Shown here: piece after piece, positions 1-13,100 of the stretch | Layout of the letters: each line of letters starts with the position of its first letter | How positions within the stretch are numbered: the stretch's first letter is position 1 | NCBI RefSeq assembly: GCF_014695585.1 | Contig: NZ_JACJON010000067.1 | Span: 186,001 to 250,000 of the forward strand | Length of the DNA stretch: 64,000 nucleotides | From: Microcoleus sp. FACHB-831 | GTDB taxonomy: Bacteria; Cyanobacteriota; Cyanobacteriia; Cyanobacteriales; FACHB-T130 | Reading direction: 5' to 3' | The notes under the pieces: generated by a model | Told to the model about the DNA's origin: nothing | What the model saw: only the letters and a program-made list of their open reading frames with translations | Databases searched by the model: none | Made by a program: the position numbers and the translations under genes

Positions 1-3000
1 CTGGTGGCGGAAATATTGATGTTCAAAGCGATGGAACAATTAGCAGAATTTCTTTAAACTCAAGTTCTACTAATGGTAAAGGTGGCGCGATCGCTGTCAA
101 TGCCAAAAGCGATATTACGACGGGTGATATTAATTCGAGTGCCTTTCTAGATGGCGGAAATATCGATATTAAAAGCGGTGGAATAATTGATATTAGGCAA
201 CTGGCTATAAACTCAAGTTCTACTAATGGTAAAGGTGGCGCGATCGCTCTCGATTCGGCAAGCGATATTACAACGGGTAATATTAATTCCAATGGCTTAT
301 TAGGCGGCGGCGATATTAAATTGCTAACCAGCGGCGGCAGCATTAATGCTACTAAAGGTGGCCTAAACTCTAGTTCTATTAATGGCAATGGCGGCGCGAT
401 CGCACTTGAAGCTAAAGGCGATATTAGGACGGCAAAAGTGGAATCTAGTTCGCCTGATTCTGTTAAAAATGGGGGTGACATTACCTTCACTAGCAAGGAA
501 GGAGCGATAAACACCACAGCGGGAAGTTTATTTTCTAGCTCTACCTTTGGCAATTCGGGAGCGATCGCGCTTTCTGCTAATGGCAACATTACTACTTCTG
601 ATATTGATTCTCGCTCAACTGGTTCCGGCAATGGGGGTAATATTACTCTTATTAGTAAAGCGGGAGCGATTGACACTACATCGGGAACTTTTAACTCTTA
701 CTCTAATAGTGGCTTAGGAGGTGCGATCGCTCTCAGTGCTAATAGCAATATTACTACTGCTAATTTGATATCTGTATCACCCGGCGTTGGCACTGGTGGT
801 AATATTATTCTTAACACCACAACAGGAGCCATCGATACAACAGCAGGAGTTTTATTCGGTGGTTCTGTGAGTGGAAATGCAGGAGCGAGCGCTCTTACTG
901 CTAATGGAAACATTACCACTGGTGCTGAAGTGAATTCTCGCTCTAGGGGTTCTGGCACTAATGCTGGTTCTATCACATTAACAAGCATTTCAGGAGCCAT
1001 TGATACAACAGCAGGAGAGGTGAAATCTAGCTCGGTTGATGACAATGCTGGTAATGGTGGAGCGCTAGTTTTTAAAGCATCGGGAAACATTACTACTAAT
1101 ACGCTTATCTCTGAATCTTCTGGTTCTGGTAACGGCGGTAATATCAATATCACCAGTTTAAAGGGAGAAATTAACACGACAGCAGGAGATGTGAATGCTA
1201 GTTCTGTTAATGGAAATGGTGGAAATATTACGCTACAAGCCGCTGGCAATGTTACTACTAATAAAATTAGCTCGAATGGTTTTTCTAAGCTCAATGCTGG
1301 GAGCCTTCTTATTAAGAGTGACGGTAATATAAATACTGATGATTTAAGTTTTGTTAGTTTTTCTGGCGATGGCGGTAATATCTCCCTTACTGCGGCTAGT
1401 AATATTACAACCAAACGAATAAGTTCTAGCGGAGCAAATATCAGCGGAGATATTAATCTTACAAGTGGTGGAATAATTGATACTACTGGGGGCGATGTTA
1501 CTTCTACGTTTGGAACCGATAATCTTATCAATTCCGCTTTTGGTGGCAATATTACTTTCACTGCTACTGGTGATATAAAGACTGATGTATTAATATCTGG
1601 TATTCAGCCTTACACTGGCAGCGCTGGAAATATTAAGCTTGATAGCACGGGCGGTGTTATTACTAATAATCTTAACTCATCAGGCTTGAGTGAAGGAGGC
1701 GCGATCGCTATCTCAGCTAGCAACCAAATTACAACTGGGGAAATCAATTCTAGTTCTACTTCTGGTATTGGTGGAAATATACAAATCGATAGCAAAGATA
1801 CTATCTTAAGTGGAGATATTAACTCATCAGGGTTGAATGGGGGAGGCGCGATCGCTATTTCAGCTAGCAACCAAATTACAACTGGAGAAATCAATTCTAG
1901 TTCTAATTTTGGTAATGGCGGAAATGTAACTCTCGATCCGCTTGGAGATATTCAAGTTAGTTTAATAAATGCCCAAGGTGGAACGCGGGGAACGGGGGGG
2001 ACAGTTGATATTACTACTGACAGATTCTTTAGTGCTACCGACTTGTTCGCCGATCGAAATAACATTAATGCCAGTATTTCTACAGCAGGCGGACTTGGAG
2101 GAGGTGCAATTATTATTCGACACGGCGGAGGTTTGCGGGGGACTCCTTTTGTAGTCGGAAGTGCAAGCGATAACGGTACTTTAGGCGCGATCGCTAGTAG
2201 TAAAGATAATGCGATCGCTTCTGGTTCTTACAATCCACCTCCTGTAGCTGACATCAATAATATTTCCAACTATACTCAAGGCAATATTCAAATAATTACT
2301 AGGTTGCCATCAACCCAAAGTCAGCCGCCAGACCCAATAATTACCCCTTCGCCATCCATCCAAACGCAACTGCCAGATCCCAACAATCAACCTACCAAAC
2401 AACCGCTAGTTGATACCCCATCGCCGGAACTTCTACCTCAACCGGAGTCTTACTTCACCAATAATTTTGAAGAATATCTAGAGCAAGTTGGCGATACGCG
2501 GATTAAAACTATTGCTGAGGCGAGGGAAACTCTTTCGCAAATAGAGTCTGCAACTGGTGTCAAACCCGCGCTGATATACGTCTTTTTTGTTCCTCCCAGT
2601 CTAGCTCCTTCAGCAGCAAATGGAAGCCAAATAATTCGTCCAGTTCCAGATAAAAATGATGCCCTCGAATTACTGCTTATAACAGCCAACGGGCGACCGA
2701 TTCGCAAACGAGTACCGGCGACAAAACGCGAACAAGTCCTTAAAGTTGCCCAGAAATTTCGCGAACAAGTCACCTTGGAAAAAACAGGCACTAAGTATTT
2801 ACCCCAAGCCCAGCAATTTTATCGGTGGTTGCTAACACCTTTAGAAGAAGATTTGCAGAAAGAGGGTATAGAAAATCTGGTGTTTATTATGGACGCAGGT
2901 TTGCGTTCTATCCCCCTAGCGGCGTTGCACAATGGTCAACAATTTCTCGTGGAAAAATATAGTGTTGGTTTGATGCCCAGTCTTAGCATCACCGATACCC

Positions 3001-3686
3001 GTTATGTTGATATCAAGACGGCGCAAGTATTGGGTATGGGAGCCGATAAATTTGCCAAACAAAATCCTTTACCCGCTGTACCGCTTGAGCTTCAAACTAT
3101 TACGAAGAAGTTGTGGCCGGGAAAATTTGTTCTCAATGAAGCTTTCACTTTAGATAATCTCAAGACCGCACGCAGCCAACAACCTTTTGGAATTGTACAC
3201 CTAGCCACTCACGGCGAATTTAAGGCAGGACGACCAGAAAAATCTTATATCCAGCTTTGGGATACCCAACTCAAACTTAACCAGATGCGACAGTTGGGTT
3301 GGGATGCGCCACCCGTAGAGTTATTGGTGCTGAGTGCTTGTCGCACTGCTTTGGGGGATAAGGAAGCGGAGTTAGGCTTTGCAGGTTTGTCGGTTGCGGC
3401 GGGGGTTAAGTCGTCAGTCGCTAGTTTATGGTACGTCAGCGATGAGGGCACTTTGGGGCTGATGACTAATTTCTACAACGAACTTAAAAAAGCTCCCATC
3501 AAAGCTGAGGCGTTACGACAGGCGCAACTGGCGATGCTGCGAAACCAAGTGCGCCTGTCCGGGGGGAAGTTGCAAACTGCGAGTATTGAACTGACTGTGC
3601 CGCCTGAACTAGCGAAGTTAGAAAACCAAGACTTCTCGCATCCCTACTACTGGGCTGGTTTCACGATGGTTGGCAATCCCTGGTAA
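1..3686 (+). CDS. Repeat-rich exoprotein with C-terminal CHAT protease domain (5' partial)
   Basis: The frame is open from the first bases of the window, so the gene begins upstream. About 750 codons encode Gly/Asn/Ser/Thr-rich imperfect beta-helix repeats with recurring GGNI, GAIAL and NITT motifs, as in filamentous-haemagglutinin-type adhesins. A Pro/Gln-rich linker (about 2310-2440) leads into a CHAT domain (about 2500-3680), a caspase-like clan CD peptidase fold. The His-Cys dyad looks intact: His in ATHGEF (codon 3210-3212) and Cys in LSACRT (codon 3339-3341). The protein ends SHPYYWAGFTMVGNPW, a normal cyanobacterial CHAT end. It is probably secreted or surface-bound, with the protease domain as effector; the target is unknown. 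The neighbour at 4103 has the same architecture. The N-terminus cannot be judged here. Confidence 0.9.
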   Translation, partial: GGGNIDVQSDGTISRISLNSSSTNGKGGAIAVNAKSDITTGDINSSAFLDGGNIDIKSGGIIDIRQLAINSSSTNGKGGAIALDSASDITTGNINSNGLLGGGDIKLLTSGGSINATKGGLNSSSINGNGGAIALEAKGDIRTAKVESSSPDSVKNGGDITFTSKEGAINTTAGSLFSSSTFGNSGAIALSANGNITTSDIDSRSTGSGNGGNITLISKAGAIDTTSGTFNSYSNSGLGGAIALSANSNITTANLISVSPGVGTGGNIILNTTTGAIDTTAGVLFGGSVSGNAGASALTANGNITTGAEVNSRSRGSGTNAGSITLTSISGAIDTTAGEVKSSSVDDNAGNGGALVFKASGNITTNTLISESSGSGNGGNINITSLKGEINTTAGDVNASSVNGNGGNITLQAAGNVTTNKISSNGFSKLNAGSLLIKSDGNINTDDLSFVSFSGDGGNISLTAASNITTKRISSSGANISGDINLTSGGIIDTTGGDVTSTFGTDNLINSAFGGNITFTATGDIKTDVLISGIQPYTGSAGNIKLDSTGGVITNNLNSSGLSEGGAIAISASNQITTGEINSSSTSGIGGNIQIDSKDTILSGDINSSGLNGGGAIAISASNQITTGEINSSSNFGNGGNVTLDPLGDIQVSLINAQGGTRGTGGTVDITTDRFFSATDLFADRNNINASISTAGGLGGGAIIIRHGGGLRGTPFVVGSASDNGTLGAIASSKDNAIASGSYNPPPVADINNISNYTQGNIQIITRLPSTQSQPPDPIITPSPSIQTQLPDPNNQPTKQPLVDTPSPELLPQPESYFTNNFEEYLEQVGDTRIKTIAEARETLSQIESATGVKPALIYVFFVPPSLAPSAANGSQIIRPVPDKNDALELLLITANGRPIRKRVPATKREQVLKVAQKFREQVTLEKTGTKYLPQAQQFYRWLLTPLEEDLQKEGIENLVFIMDAGLRSIPLAALHNGQQFLVEKYSVGLMPSLSITDTRYVDIKTAQVLGMGADKFAKQNPLPAVPLELQTITKKLWPGKFVLNEAFTLDNLKTARSQQPFGIVHLATHGEFKAGRPEKSYIQLWDTQLKLNQMRQLGWDAPPVELLVLSACRTALGDKEAELGFAGLSVAAGVKSSVASLWYVSDEGTLGLMTNFYNELKKAPIKAEALRQAQLAMLRNQVRLSGGKLQTASIELTVPPELAKLENQDFSHPYYWAGFTMVGNPW

Positions 3687-4102
3687 TTTAATAATTAAGT
3701 ATTAGTAATAGCTAATTGTAAATGGGCAATGGGTAATTGGAAAGGCTGGTAATTCCCCCTCTGCCTCATCTCCCCTGACGGTTGAATGCAATAAATATTA
3801 AATAAACTTAGCTATTATAATTACAAAAAATTTTTATTTTAATAGATAACCCTATATTTAGATTTGCTTCAAACTTACTACTAACCTTATGAAGAGCGTG
3901 GCTACTGTAAACAAATTACAAGAGCGATCGCCTGCTGTTTTCTTGCTTACATTCTTATATATGTAGATATCATAAAGTAATTATTAAACTTCATTAAAAC
4001 TTTATAAATTGCGTATATCCACCGATATAGGCAGGATGGTAAAATTTCTGCTTATATCCCAAAAGGCTTATATTTTAAGTGAATTCATCTAACTGCTGAT
4101 AG
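3687..4102. other. AT-rich intergenic spacer between the two CHAT exoprotein genes
   Basis: This 416-bp stretch has no credible ORF. It holds short STRR-like fragments (GGGCAATGGGTAATT near 3724) and a HIP1 site near 3925. Its length and AT-richness suggest that the downstream gene has its own promoter. I could not identify a specific operator or a clear terminator. Confidence 0.5.
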
Positions 4103-7100
4103 ATGAAGAACCGATATGGCTATGGGATTCTGCTTAAGGGCGTACATCTACAGGTAGGGATAAATTTTATGGCTGTTTCCCAAAAAAATATTAATCTACT
4201 CGTCGCACGCAACAACAGTTTAAAAACATTCACTATTTTTAGTAGTAGAAAAAAAATAGAATCAAAAAGTAGCAAAACATACAAAAAGCTAAACAATAGC
4301 AGCAGTTTTAGTTGGTATAGTTCATTAGCAATTGCGCCTTTAAAGGCACATTTAGCCCTGCTTCCCTGCTTGGCAATGGGGACGCTTTTGTGTGACTCAG
4401 CCCAGGCACAATCGATTATTCCAGATGCCAACGGCACGGGCACGGTTGTCAGTCCCGCAGGCAACCGCATAGATATCACGGGTGGCACGCTGTCGGGTAA
4501 CGGGCAGAACCTCTTCCACAGCTTCACTGAATTTGGCCTGACACAAGACCAAATTGCCAACTTTCTCTCAAACGACGCTATTAAGAACATTCTGGGGCGC
4601 GTCAACGGTGGCAACCCTTCAGTAATTAACGGGCTGATTCAGGTTACAGGCGGCAATTCCAACCTGTTCTTGATGAACCCCGCTGGCATTGTATTTGGTC
4701 AAAATGCGCGTCTAAACGTCCAGGGCGATTTCACCGCCACGACTGCAAGCGGCATTGGCTTTGCTAATGGCTGGTTTAATGCCTATGGCCTTAATAACTA
4801 CGCAGCGCTGGACGGCAACCCTAGCGCTTTTTCTTTCCCTGCGTCTGCTAGCGGTCCAATTACCAATTCTGGGAATTTAGCCGTTAATGACGGGAAAAAT
4901 TTAAGCTTGGTGGGTAGCGCGGTTGTAAATACCGGGGAGTTGAAGTCGCCAGGTGGCAACATCACCATCGCCGCCGTACCTGGAACCAATACAGTCCGCA
5001 TCAGGAAAGCTGGAAACGTACTGAGTTTAGAACTTGAAAACCCGGGGGCGATATCTCCCTTATCTCTGCCTGGGCTGTTGACTGGCGGTAATGTTAAAGC
5101 GGGGGAAGCTGCGGTTTCTGGAACCCTAGATGCATCGGGAGAAACAGGCGGCGTCGTGCAGGTGTTGGGTTCGTCCGTGAAGCTGACGGGCAACGCCCTA
5201 GTTAATGTTTCTGGGGATAAAGGTGGCGGAACCGCGCTGATTGGAGGAGATTACCAGGGAAACAGCAAGTTTAATGCTACAACCACCTCGATAGACAAGG
5301 GCGTGACGATTAATGCCGATGCTGGAAGCAGCGGTAATGGTGGCAAGGTAATCGCTTGGGCTGACAATAGCACAAGCTTCTTAGGGTTTATTAGTGCAAA
5401 AGGTGGCGAAAATAGCGGCAATGGCGGTTTTGTGGAAGTTTCCGGCAAAGAGTCTCTTAATTTTAATGGACTCGTTAACTTGCTTGCTCCTCAAGGACAA
5501 ACCGGGAATTTACTATTAGACCCCTCCAATATAAATATCGACGGCATAGATGGTGGCAATGCTACAACGCAACAAATAGCAGCCAGCACGTTGGTGTCGC
5601 AGCTAAGTTTGGCTAATGTGTCGCTTCTTGCCGATAGCAGCATCAGCGTTAATAGCGCTATCGACGCGACTGGGAATGTTAGCAACAACTCCCTTAGCCT
5701 AAACGCCCCAAATCTAAATTTAAATGCCCCGATTAACGTCCGGGGTAACTTGAGTCTTGCCAGCAGCAACGGCGGGCAAGCAAATGTAAGCGTAAGGAAT
5801 AATGTTGCCCTAAACACCAGTGCGGCTAAGGGCGAGATGAATCTCAACGCCCTAATCCAGCTGGAAAATGGGGCTAGTTTGAGTGCCAGTACGGGGGGCG
5901 GAAACCTCAATGTAGGGACTGTGCGGGGCAGAAATGGCGAAAATGTAGCGCTAGATTCAGGCACGGGGACGCTGACAGTACAAGGGCGTATCGGCAACGG
6001 CTATGAGCTTAACTCAATTTCACTGACAGGCGATCGCGTCAACCTAAACGATTTTGTTTCTGGCAAGAGGGTACTGCTGCAACCTTCTACACCCAGTATG
6101 AGTATCGGGGTTGGCGATGGTGCCCCTGGTGATTGGAATGCAACCGCGAATTTAAGCAAATTCATCGATAACTTTGAACAAATCGTCATCGGTAGGGCAG
6201 ATGGTACGGGGCCGGTGACGGTTAATTCTATATCATCCATAGTAGACCCGGTGAAAATTCAATCACCGGGGGGCACGATGGTTGTTAATGGATTTCTTAC
6301 AGGGGTAGATAACGCCGCCTATGAACTCACCGCTGCGAATATCACTCTTAATGCCGACATTACGACACCCGATCAAAACATTATCCTCAATGGAAATGTA
6401 ACTCTGGCTAAGGATGTAGAACTCAATACCCGCGAACGCGCTCCTGGCGACATCATTATTAATGGTAATGTTGACGGAAACCACAGCCTTATCCTCAGTA
6501 CAGGCAGCGGCGCTATTACAACAAAAGGCACAATCGGCGGCAGTGTGCCGCTTACGAACTTATCTTTTCTTGGCTTTAACAACAACATCAACGTCGGCAA
6601 TATTGGCACTCCTACCACGCCGGGTTTTACGGGAACTTTTAATTTAAATCCCGGAGTTCAAGGTAACGTTACCCTCATCGGCGACACGTACAACGCTACT
6701 CAGGCTAATTATTTAGTAGCCAATAACAGAGACTTAAATATCAATAGCGGGACAACAACAACTTTCTACTCTAATGGCAGCCCGCTTACCATCAATAACA
6801 CCATTAGACTCGCAGCGGGTAGCAGTTTGGGTGCCGTCAGCGGCGGCGGGAATATTACCTTGGGTGCGGTGCGCGGAACCCGCAACGCTGATGTTACTTT
6901 AGATGCAGGCGCAGGCGCGGTGACTGCGGGTGCGATTGGCAATCCAGGCGAAATTAATGCCATTAAAATTACCGCCGATGGGATTATTAATCTGACTGAT
7001 AAGGTTTTTGGCAATACTGCTTTGCTTCAGCCGTCTAGTCCTGCTAAGGATATTGCCATTGGTGTTGGTTCTGTTGGTAGTTGGAATCCGACTGCGGCGC

Positions 7101-10100
7101 TGGATAAATTGCAGAATGGTTTTTCTTTAATTACAGTCGGACGCGCTGATGGTTTTGGCAACGTTGCAGTTAGCCCGCTGACGGTAAACGACTCATTGTT
7201 AATTCAGTCGCCTGGGGGCGCGATCGCTGTAAACGGACAAATTACAGGTCAAGGCGATGCCTCGATTACTCTCAACAGTGTCGGCACAATTTTGAATGCA
7301 GGCATTACTACAGCCGATCGCGATATCAACATTAATAGCAACGTTTTAGTCGGTCAAAATGTAGCTCTGGATACGGGTGCTAGCGGCGGCGGCAATATCA
7401 ATCTTAATGGTGCGGTAGATGGCCCTGCTGCTTTAAATTTAAGTGCGGGTACGGGTGATATCAACGCATTCGGTACAATTGGCGGAGTAACTGCGCTTAC
7501 CGCTTTAAACGCAACTGGCAACAATATTAATGTGGTTAATATTGGTAGCGCGATCGCCTCTGGTGTTATTGGCAGCAACATTTTAACTGCTAAGGGCGAT
7601 ATTAATATTGCTGGCACGAATATCAACGCGGGTTCGCACGCTTTTACAAGTGGTGCGGGTAAGACTTTTAACTTTGTAAGTGGCGCGAAGACGAACGTTA
7701 TTTCTAGCGGTGGCGCGATCGCCTTCAACAATGGCAACATCCAGCTAAGTAACGGTTCGGATTTAAATGTTACCAGTAATGGCGGTAACGTAGCCCTCAC
7801 AAATATCCAGGGAACCAGCCATCAAGATTTGGCTGTTAACGCTGGTGCTGGCAGCGTAACTGTGGGCGCGATTGGCGGCGGCAACGGCATCAACACTGTA
7901 GATATTACGGCACTTAGCGGTGTTAATTTATACGGTAATATCACAACTTCAGATGCTGCTGGGAACAACGTTAGTCTAACTGGCCCGGTAAACCTGGGAA
8001 CGGGCATAACCATAAATACGGATACGGCAGGTAGCGATGGCAACGTTGCAATTAACGGTTCTATTAATGGCAATGCACCGCTAGCGATAACAGCCGGATC
8101 GGGTAATATCGGTGTAACCAGTACCATTGGCGGCGCGGCTGCACTGACCAGTTTAGACATGAGTGGTGCTAATATTTCAGTCGCGAATATTGGCACGGAT
8201 GCGGCGGCTGGAGTGTCGGGAAATACGAATTTAAGTGCAACGGGAAGCCTGAATTTTACCGGAACAACAGTTAACGCCAACCAACAGATTTATACCGCAG
8301 CGGCAGTTAATATTAATGCTGGTGCGCCAGTGAAATTTACCTCTAGCGGGGATGCGATCGCATTCAACACTAGCGCAGTTAAACTAGGGGACAACTCAGA
8401 CCTCGCAATTAACAGCAACGGCGGTAATATTTCCCTCCCAACTGTACGCGGTACCAGCTTAGAAAGCTTGAGTTTAAATGCAGGCGCTGGCACAATTCAG
8501 GTGGGTGCAATTGGCAGCGGCAATGAAATTAAAGCAGTAGATATTACCGCAACTGGTGGCGTCGGTCTTAATGGCAATATCACTACAGGCGATGCACCAG
8601 GTAATAATGTAACGGTGACTGGGCCGATTCAACTGGGAACCGACATTAAAGTTAGCACCGATAACGCAACTAATGACGGCAACGTTACTTTTAACAGCAC
8701 GATAGACGGTGCGAAAACCCTGGAAGTACAAGCAGGATTTGGCACTATTAACGCGGTTGGTGCAATTGGTACTACCACACCCCTGAATAATTTAAGCTTC
8801 AGCGCTGGCAATATTTCCATAAACAATCTGGGCACTGGAACGACACCCGGAGTAACCGGAACCACCAGTCTGACTGCTATCAACGACATCACCTTTACTG
8901 GCACGAACTACAACGCCAACGCGCAGAATTACACCGCCAAAAATTTCAACTTAGTCGCAGGCGCACCAACAACATTTACCTCTAGTAACGATCCGGTTAG
9001 CTTCAACAACGGAACGGCAAAATTATCCGATGGTACGGATTTAATTGTTAACAGCAACGGCGGTAATATTTCCGTCGCTAGCGTCCGGGGAACGAGTTCG
9101 GAAGATGTAACTTTAAACGCAGCAGGAGGTAGCGTCAGCGTTGGTGCAATAGGCAGCGGCAATGAAATCAATACGGTAAACGTAACCGGAAATAGCGGCA
9201 TTACCCTGAAGGGAAATATCACCACTTCTGATGCTGCGGGTAACGATGTTACTTTGACTGGCCCCGTTAACATTGCAACTGGCGTTACTATTAACACCGA
9301 TAATGCGACTACTGACGGCAACGTTACTTTTAGCAGTACGATAAACGGCCCCGCAGGTTTAACTGTTACTTCAGGACAAGGGAAAATTTCAGTTCCGGGA
9401 ACAATTGGCGGCGCTACTGCCCTAGAGAATCTTAACTTAACTGGGGATATCACCTTAGCGAATATTGGTACAACAACAGCAGCGGGTGTTAACGGCAGTA
9501 CGAGTTTAAATAGTACGAACGACCTGAATTTTATTGGCACGACATACAACGCCAACGGGCAAAACTACACGGTCGCACCAGGGAAGAATTTCAATATTCT
9601 CGCTGGCGCACCCACAACATTTACCTCTAGCAACGATGCAATTAGTTTCAACACTGGAACTACTAAACTTGCAAATGGTTCCGACCTAATTGTTAACAGC
9701 AATGGCGGTAATATTTCGCTGGCGACGGTGCGCGGCACGAGTTCGGAAGACGTGAATATTACAGCAGCAGGAGGTAGTGTCAGCGTTGGTGCAATTGGTA
9801 ATGCTGATGAAATTAATACGGTAGATATCCAAGGGAATGCGGGAATTACCCTGAATGGCGATATCACTACCTCTGATGCTGCGGGTAACACCGTTAATCT
9901 GAATGGCCCTGTGAAGTTAGGCACAGACATTAAGATTAAGACGGACAATGCTAATACTGATGGCAACATCAATATTAATGGCACTACCGACGGAAACCAT
10001 GCCTTAACTTTAACGGCGGGTAAAGGCACTATTACCACTACAGGCGCAATTGGTAGTACTGCGGCGCTAAACAGTTTAGATGTAACTGGAAGCAACATTA

Positions 10101-13100
10101 ATATCGCCAATATTGGTACTAATGCCGTAGCTGGTGTTAACGGTAATACCACTATTAATGCAGAGGGAGATCTGAATTTTACTGGCACGACATACACCGC
10201 AAATCAGCAGAATTACACGGTGGGAGTTGGCAGAAACTTCAATATGGTTGCTGGTGCGCCAACAACTTTTACCTCTAGTAACGACGCGATTAGCTTTAAT
10301 GTCGGTACAGTTCAACTAAAAGATGGTTCTGACTTAACTGTTAACAGCAACGGTGGCGCGATCGCCATGCAGGATGTACGCGGTACGAGTTCGGAAGATG
10401 TCAATCTTAACGCTGCTGCTGGAACGGTTAAAGTGGGTGCGATTGGCAACGGTAACGAGATTAATACCGTAGACATTAGCGGTGGTGGCGGCGTTACTCT
10501 TAATGGCAATATCACTACTTCTGATGCGCCTGGAAATAATGTAACTGTAAATGGCCCCGTTACTTTCCCGAACGATTTAAAGATTAATACTGATAATGCA
10601 ACTAACGACGGCAATATCAATATTAATGGTGGAGTGAATAGCGATCGCTCTCTTACTTTAACTGCCGGAACGGGTAATATTGGTGTAGCTGGCGCAATTG
10701 GTAGCACAACTGCCTTAAGCAATATAGACTTCGTTGGCGGCAACATTGCTGTTAACAATATTGGGAGTGATGCAGCCGAGGGAGTGAAAGGCGGTGTCAA
10801 TCTAAATGCAAGCAGCAACATTACCTTTACTGGCGCTACAGTTAATGCCAACCAGCAGAACTATACAGCAGGAAAAACGTTTAATATTGCTGCTGGCGCA
10901 CCAACAACATTTACATCTAGCGGCGATGCAATTAACTTCAATAACGGCAAAATACAGCTAGGCGACAACTCCGATTTAATAGTAAGCAGCAACGGCGGTA
11001 ATATAGCGATCGCGTCCGTCGATGGCACCAGTTCAGAAGATTTGAAGCTTAAAGCTGGTAGTGGCAGCGTCAATATTGGCGCGATTGGCAGCAGCAATGG
11101 AATTAATACTGTAGACATCGAAGCTGATGGCGGTATTAACCTAGCGGGCAACATCGCTACATCTGATGCGCCAGAGAACAACGTCAGCTTTAAAGGCGCT
11201 GTCAACGTTGGCGGAAATATTACTATCGACACCGACAACGCTACTAACGATGGCAACGTCAACTTCAGCAGTACGGTAGATGGAAACGGCGGTTTAACTA
11301 TTAACTCCGGAGGGGGTAGTATCAACTTCCCCGATACGATTGGTGGCAAGACTGCGCTATCTACTTTAAACTTAAGTGCTGGCAATATCGCACTCGCAGA
11401 TATTGGTACTAATTCCGCTGAAGGTGTAAGCGGCGGCACTAATATTAGCGCCAGCAACGATATCAACTTTAATGGCAAGACATACAACGCCAACCAACAA
11501 AGCTACACCGCAGGAAATCAATTTAAAGTCAATTCTGGAGAGACTACAAACTTTACCTCTAGCGGCGATGCAATTAGCTTCAAAGTTGGCACTATTAAGT
11601 TAGCTGATGGCTCAGACCTTGTTGTTACTAGCAACAATGGAGATATTGCTCTTAGTAACGTGCGCGGTACAAGTAACGAAACTCTAAAAGTACAGGCTGG
11701 TACTGGTAGCGTCAACGTGGGTGCGATTGGTAGCGGTAACGAAATTGCGGCAATAGATATTGGTGGCAAAGGTGGTATTACTCTCAATGGCGACATTAAA
11801 ATTGCTGATGCGCCGGGGAATAATATAACGCTGAACGATCCGGTGAAGTTGGGTTCAGATATTACGATTAATACTGACAATGCCACTAACGACGGCAATA
11901 TAAACTTCAACGGTACGCTTGATGGTGGAAAGTTTCTAACATTGAATGCTGGTAGTGGGGAAGTTGCTTTCAATGGAATTGTAGGAGGCAAAGAAGCTTT
12001 AGGCGGTCTAATCATTAACAATTTAGGACTGCTGAAAATTGCTAATGGCGCAGATATGAAACTTACGGGAAGTTTCGCGCAAAATGGTACTGGCAGCGTT
12101 TCCACTGGTGGAAATATTAAGGCTGCTAGCATTCAATTTAACAGTCCTATCAGCTTAACTAACGCCGTTTCTTTCGATAGCAAGAGCAACATTACTATCA
12201 ACGGCAAGATTGAGGGGAATCAAAACTTAAGCATGACCGCTGGAGACGCGATCGCGGCTCGTGAAATTAACACCAGTGCGACTTCTGGCAATGCTGGCAC
12301 TGTCACCCTCAAAGCTAAAAACGACATTGAAGTTAATTCAATTAATACGCAAGCTAGCGGCGGCGGTTTAGGCGGCAAGGTAGACATTTCGACTGGCAAA
12401 TTCCTCCGCGTTACTGGCACGTTCACCGACCAAAACGGGCAATTAGCGAGTATTTCCACAGCAGACGGCGGCGCTGGTGGAGATATCGCAATGCAGCATG
12501 GCGGTGGGATTAGAAACGTTCCTTTTGTCGTAGGAGATGCCACTACTAACGGTACGGCTGCTGGAATTACTACAAGCGCTGGAAATATAATTTTGCCTCC
12601 CAAAATTATTCGGCGCGATTACACTCAGGGCAATATTTCGATAACTACACCAATACCACCCGCGCCACCTCAAATCACTCCAGCATCAGAATTAGAACAA
12701 TCTACCAGCGTACCCAATGCTGAATTAGATTTAGTAGTAGCTCAGTTAGACGAGCCGTTCACGCGCCAGTTTGAACAATATGGTGGTGCCAATTCTAAAA
12801 CTCCGATTAAAACCATAACAGAAGCCCGTGAAACGCTGCGGCAAACTGAGGCATCAACGGGAGTAAGAGCGGCATTCATCTATGTAGTTTTTGCTTCTTC
12901 GACGGATGCAGCAGAAGTAGCGTCAAGAACTAAAAATCTAAAATCTCAAGGCCAAAGTTCTGAAGAAGAATTGGAATTGGTGATAGTAACAGCGCAAGGT
13001 CAGCCGATTCGCAAGCGAGTTGAGGGAGCATCGCGATCGCAAGTCTTGCAAGTGGCTAAAGAATTTAGCACAAAATTGAGCAACCCCAAGAAAACGCAAG

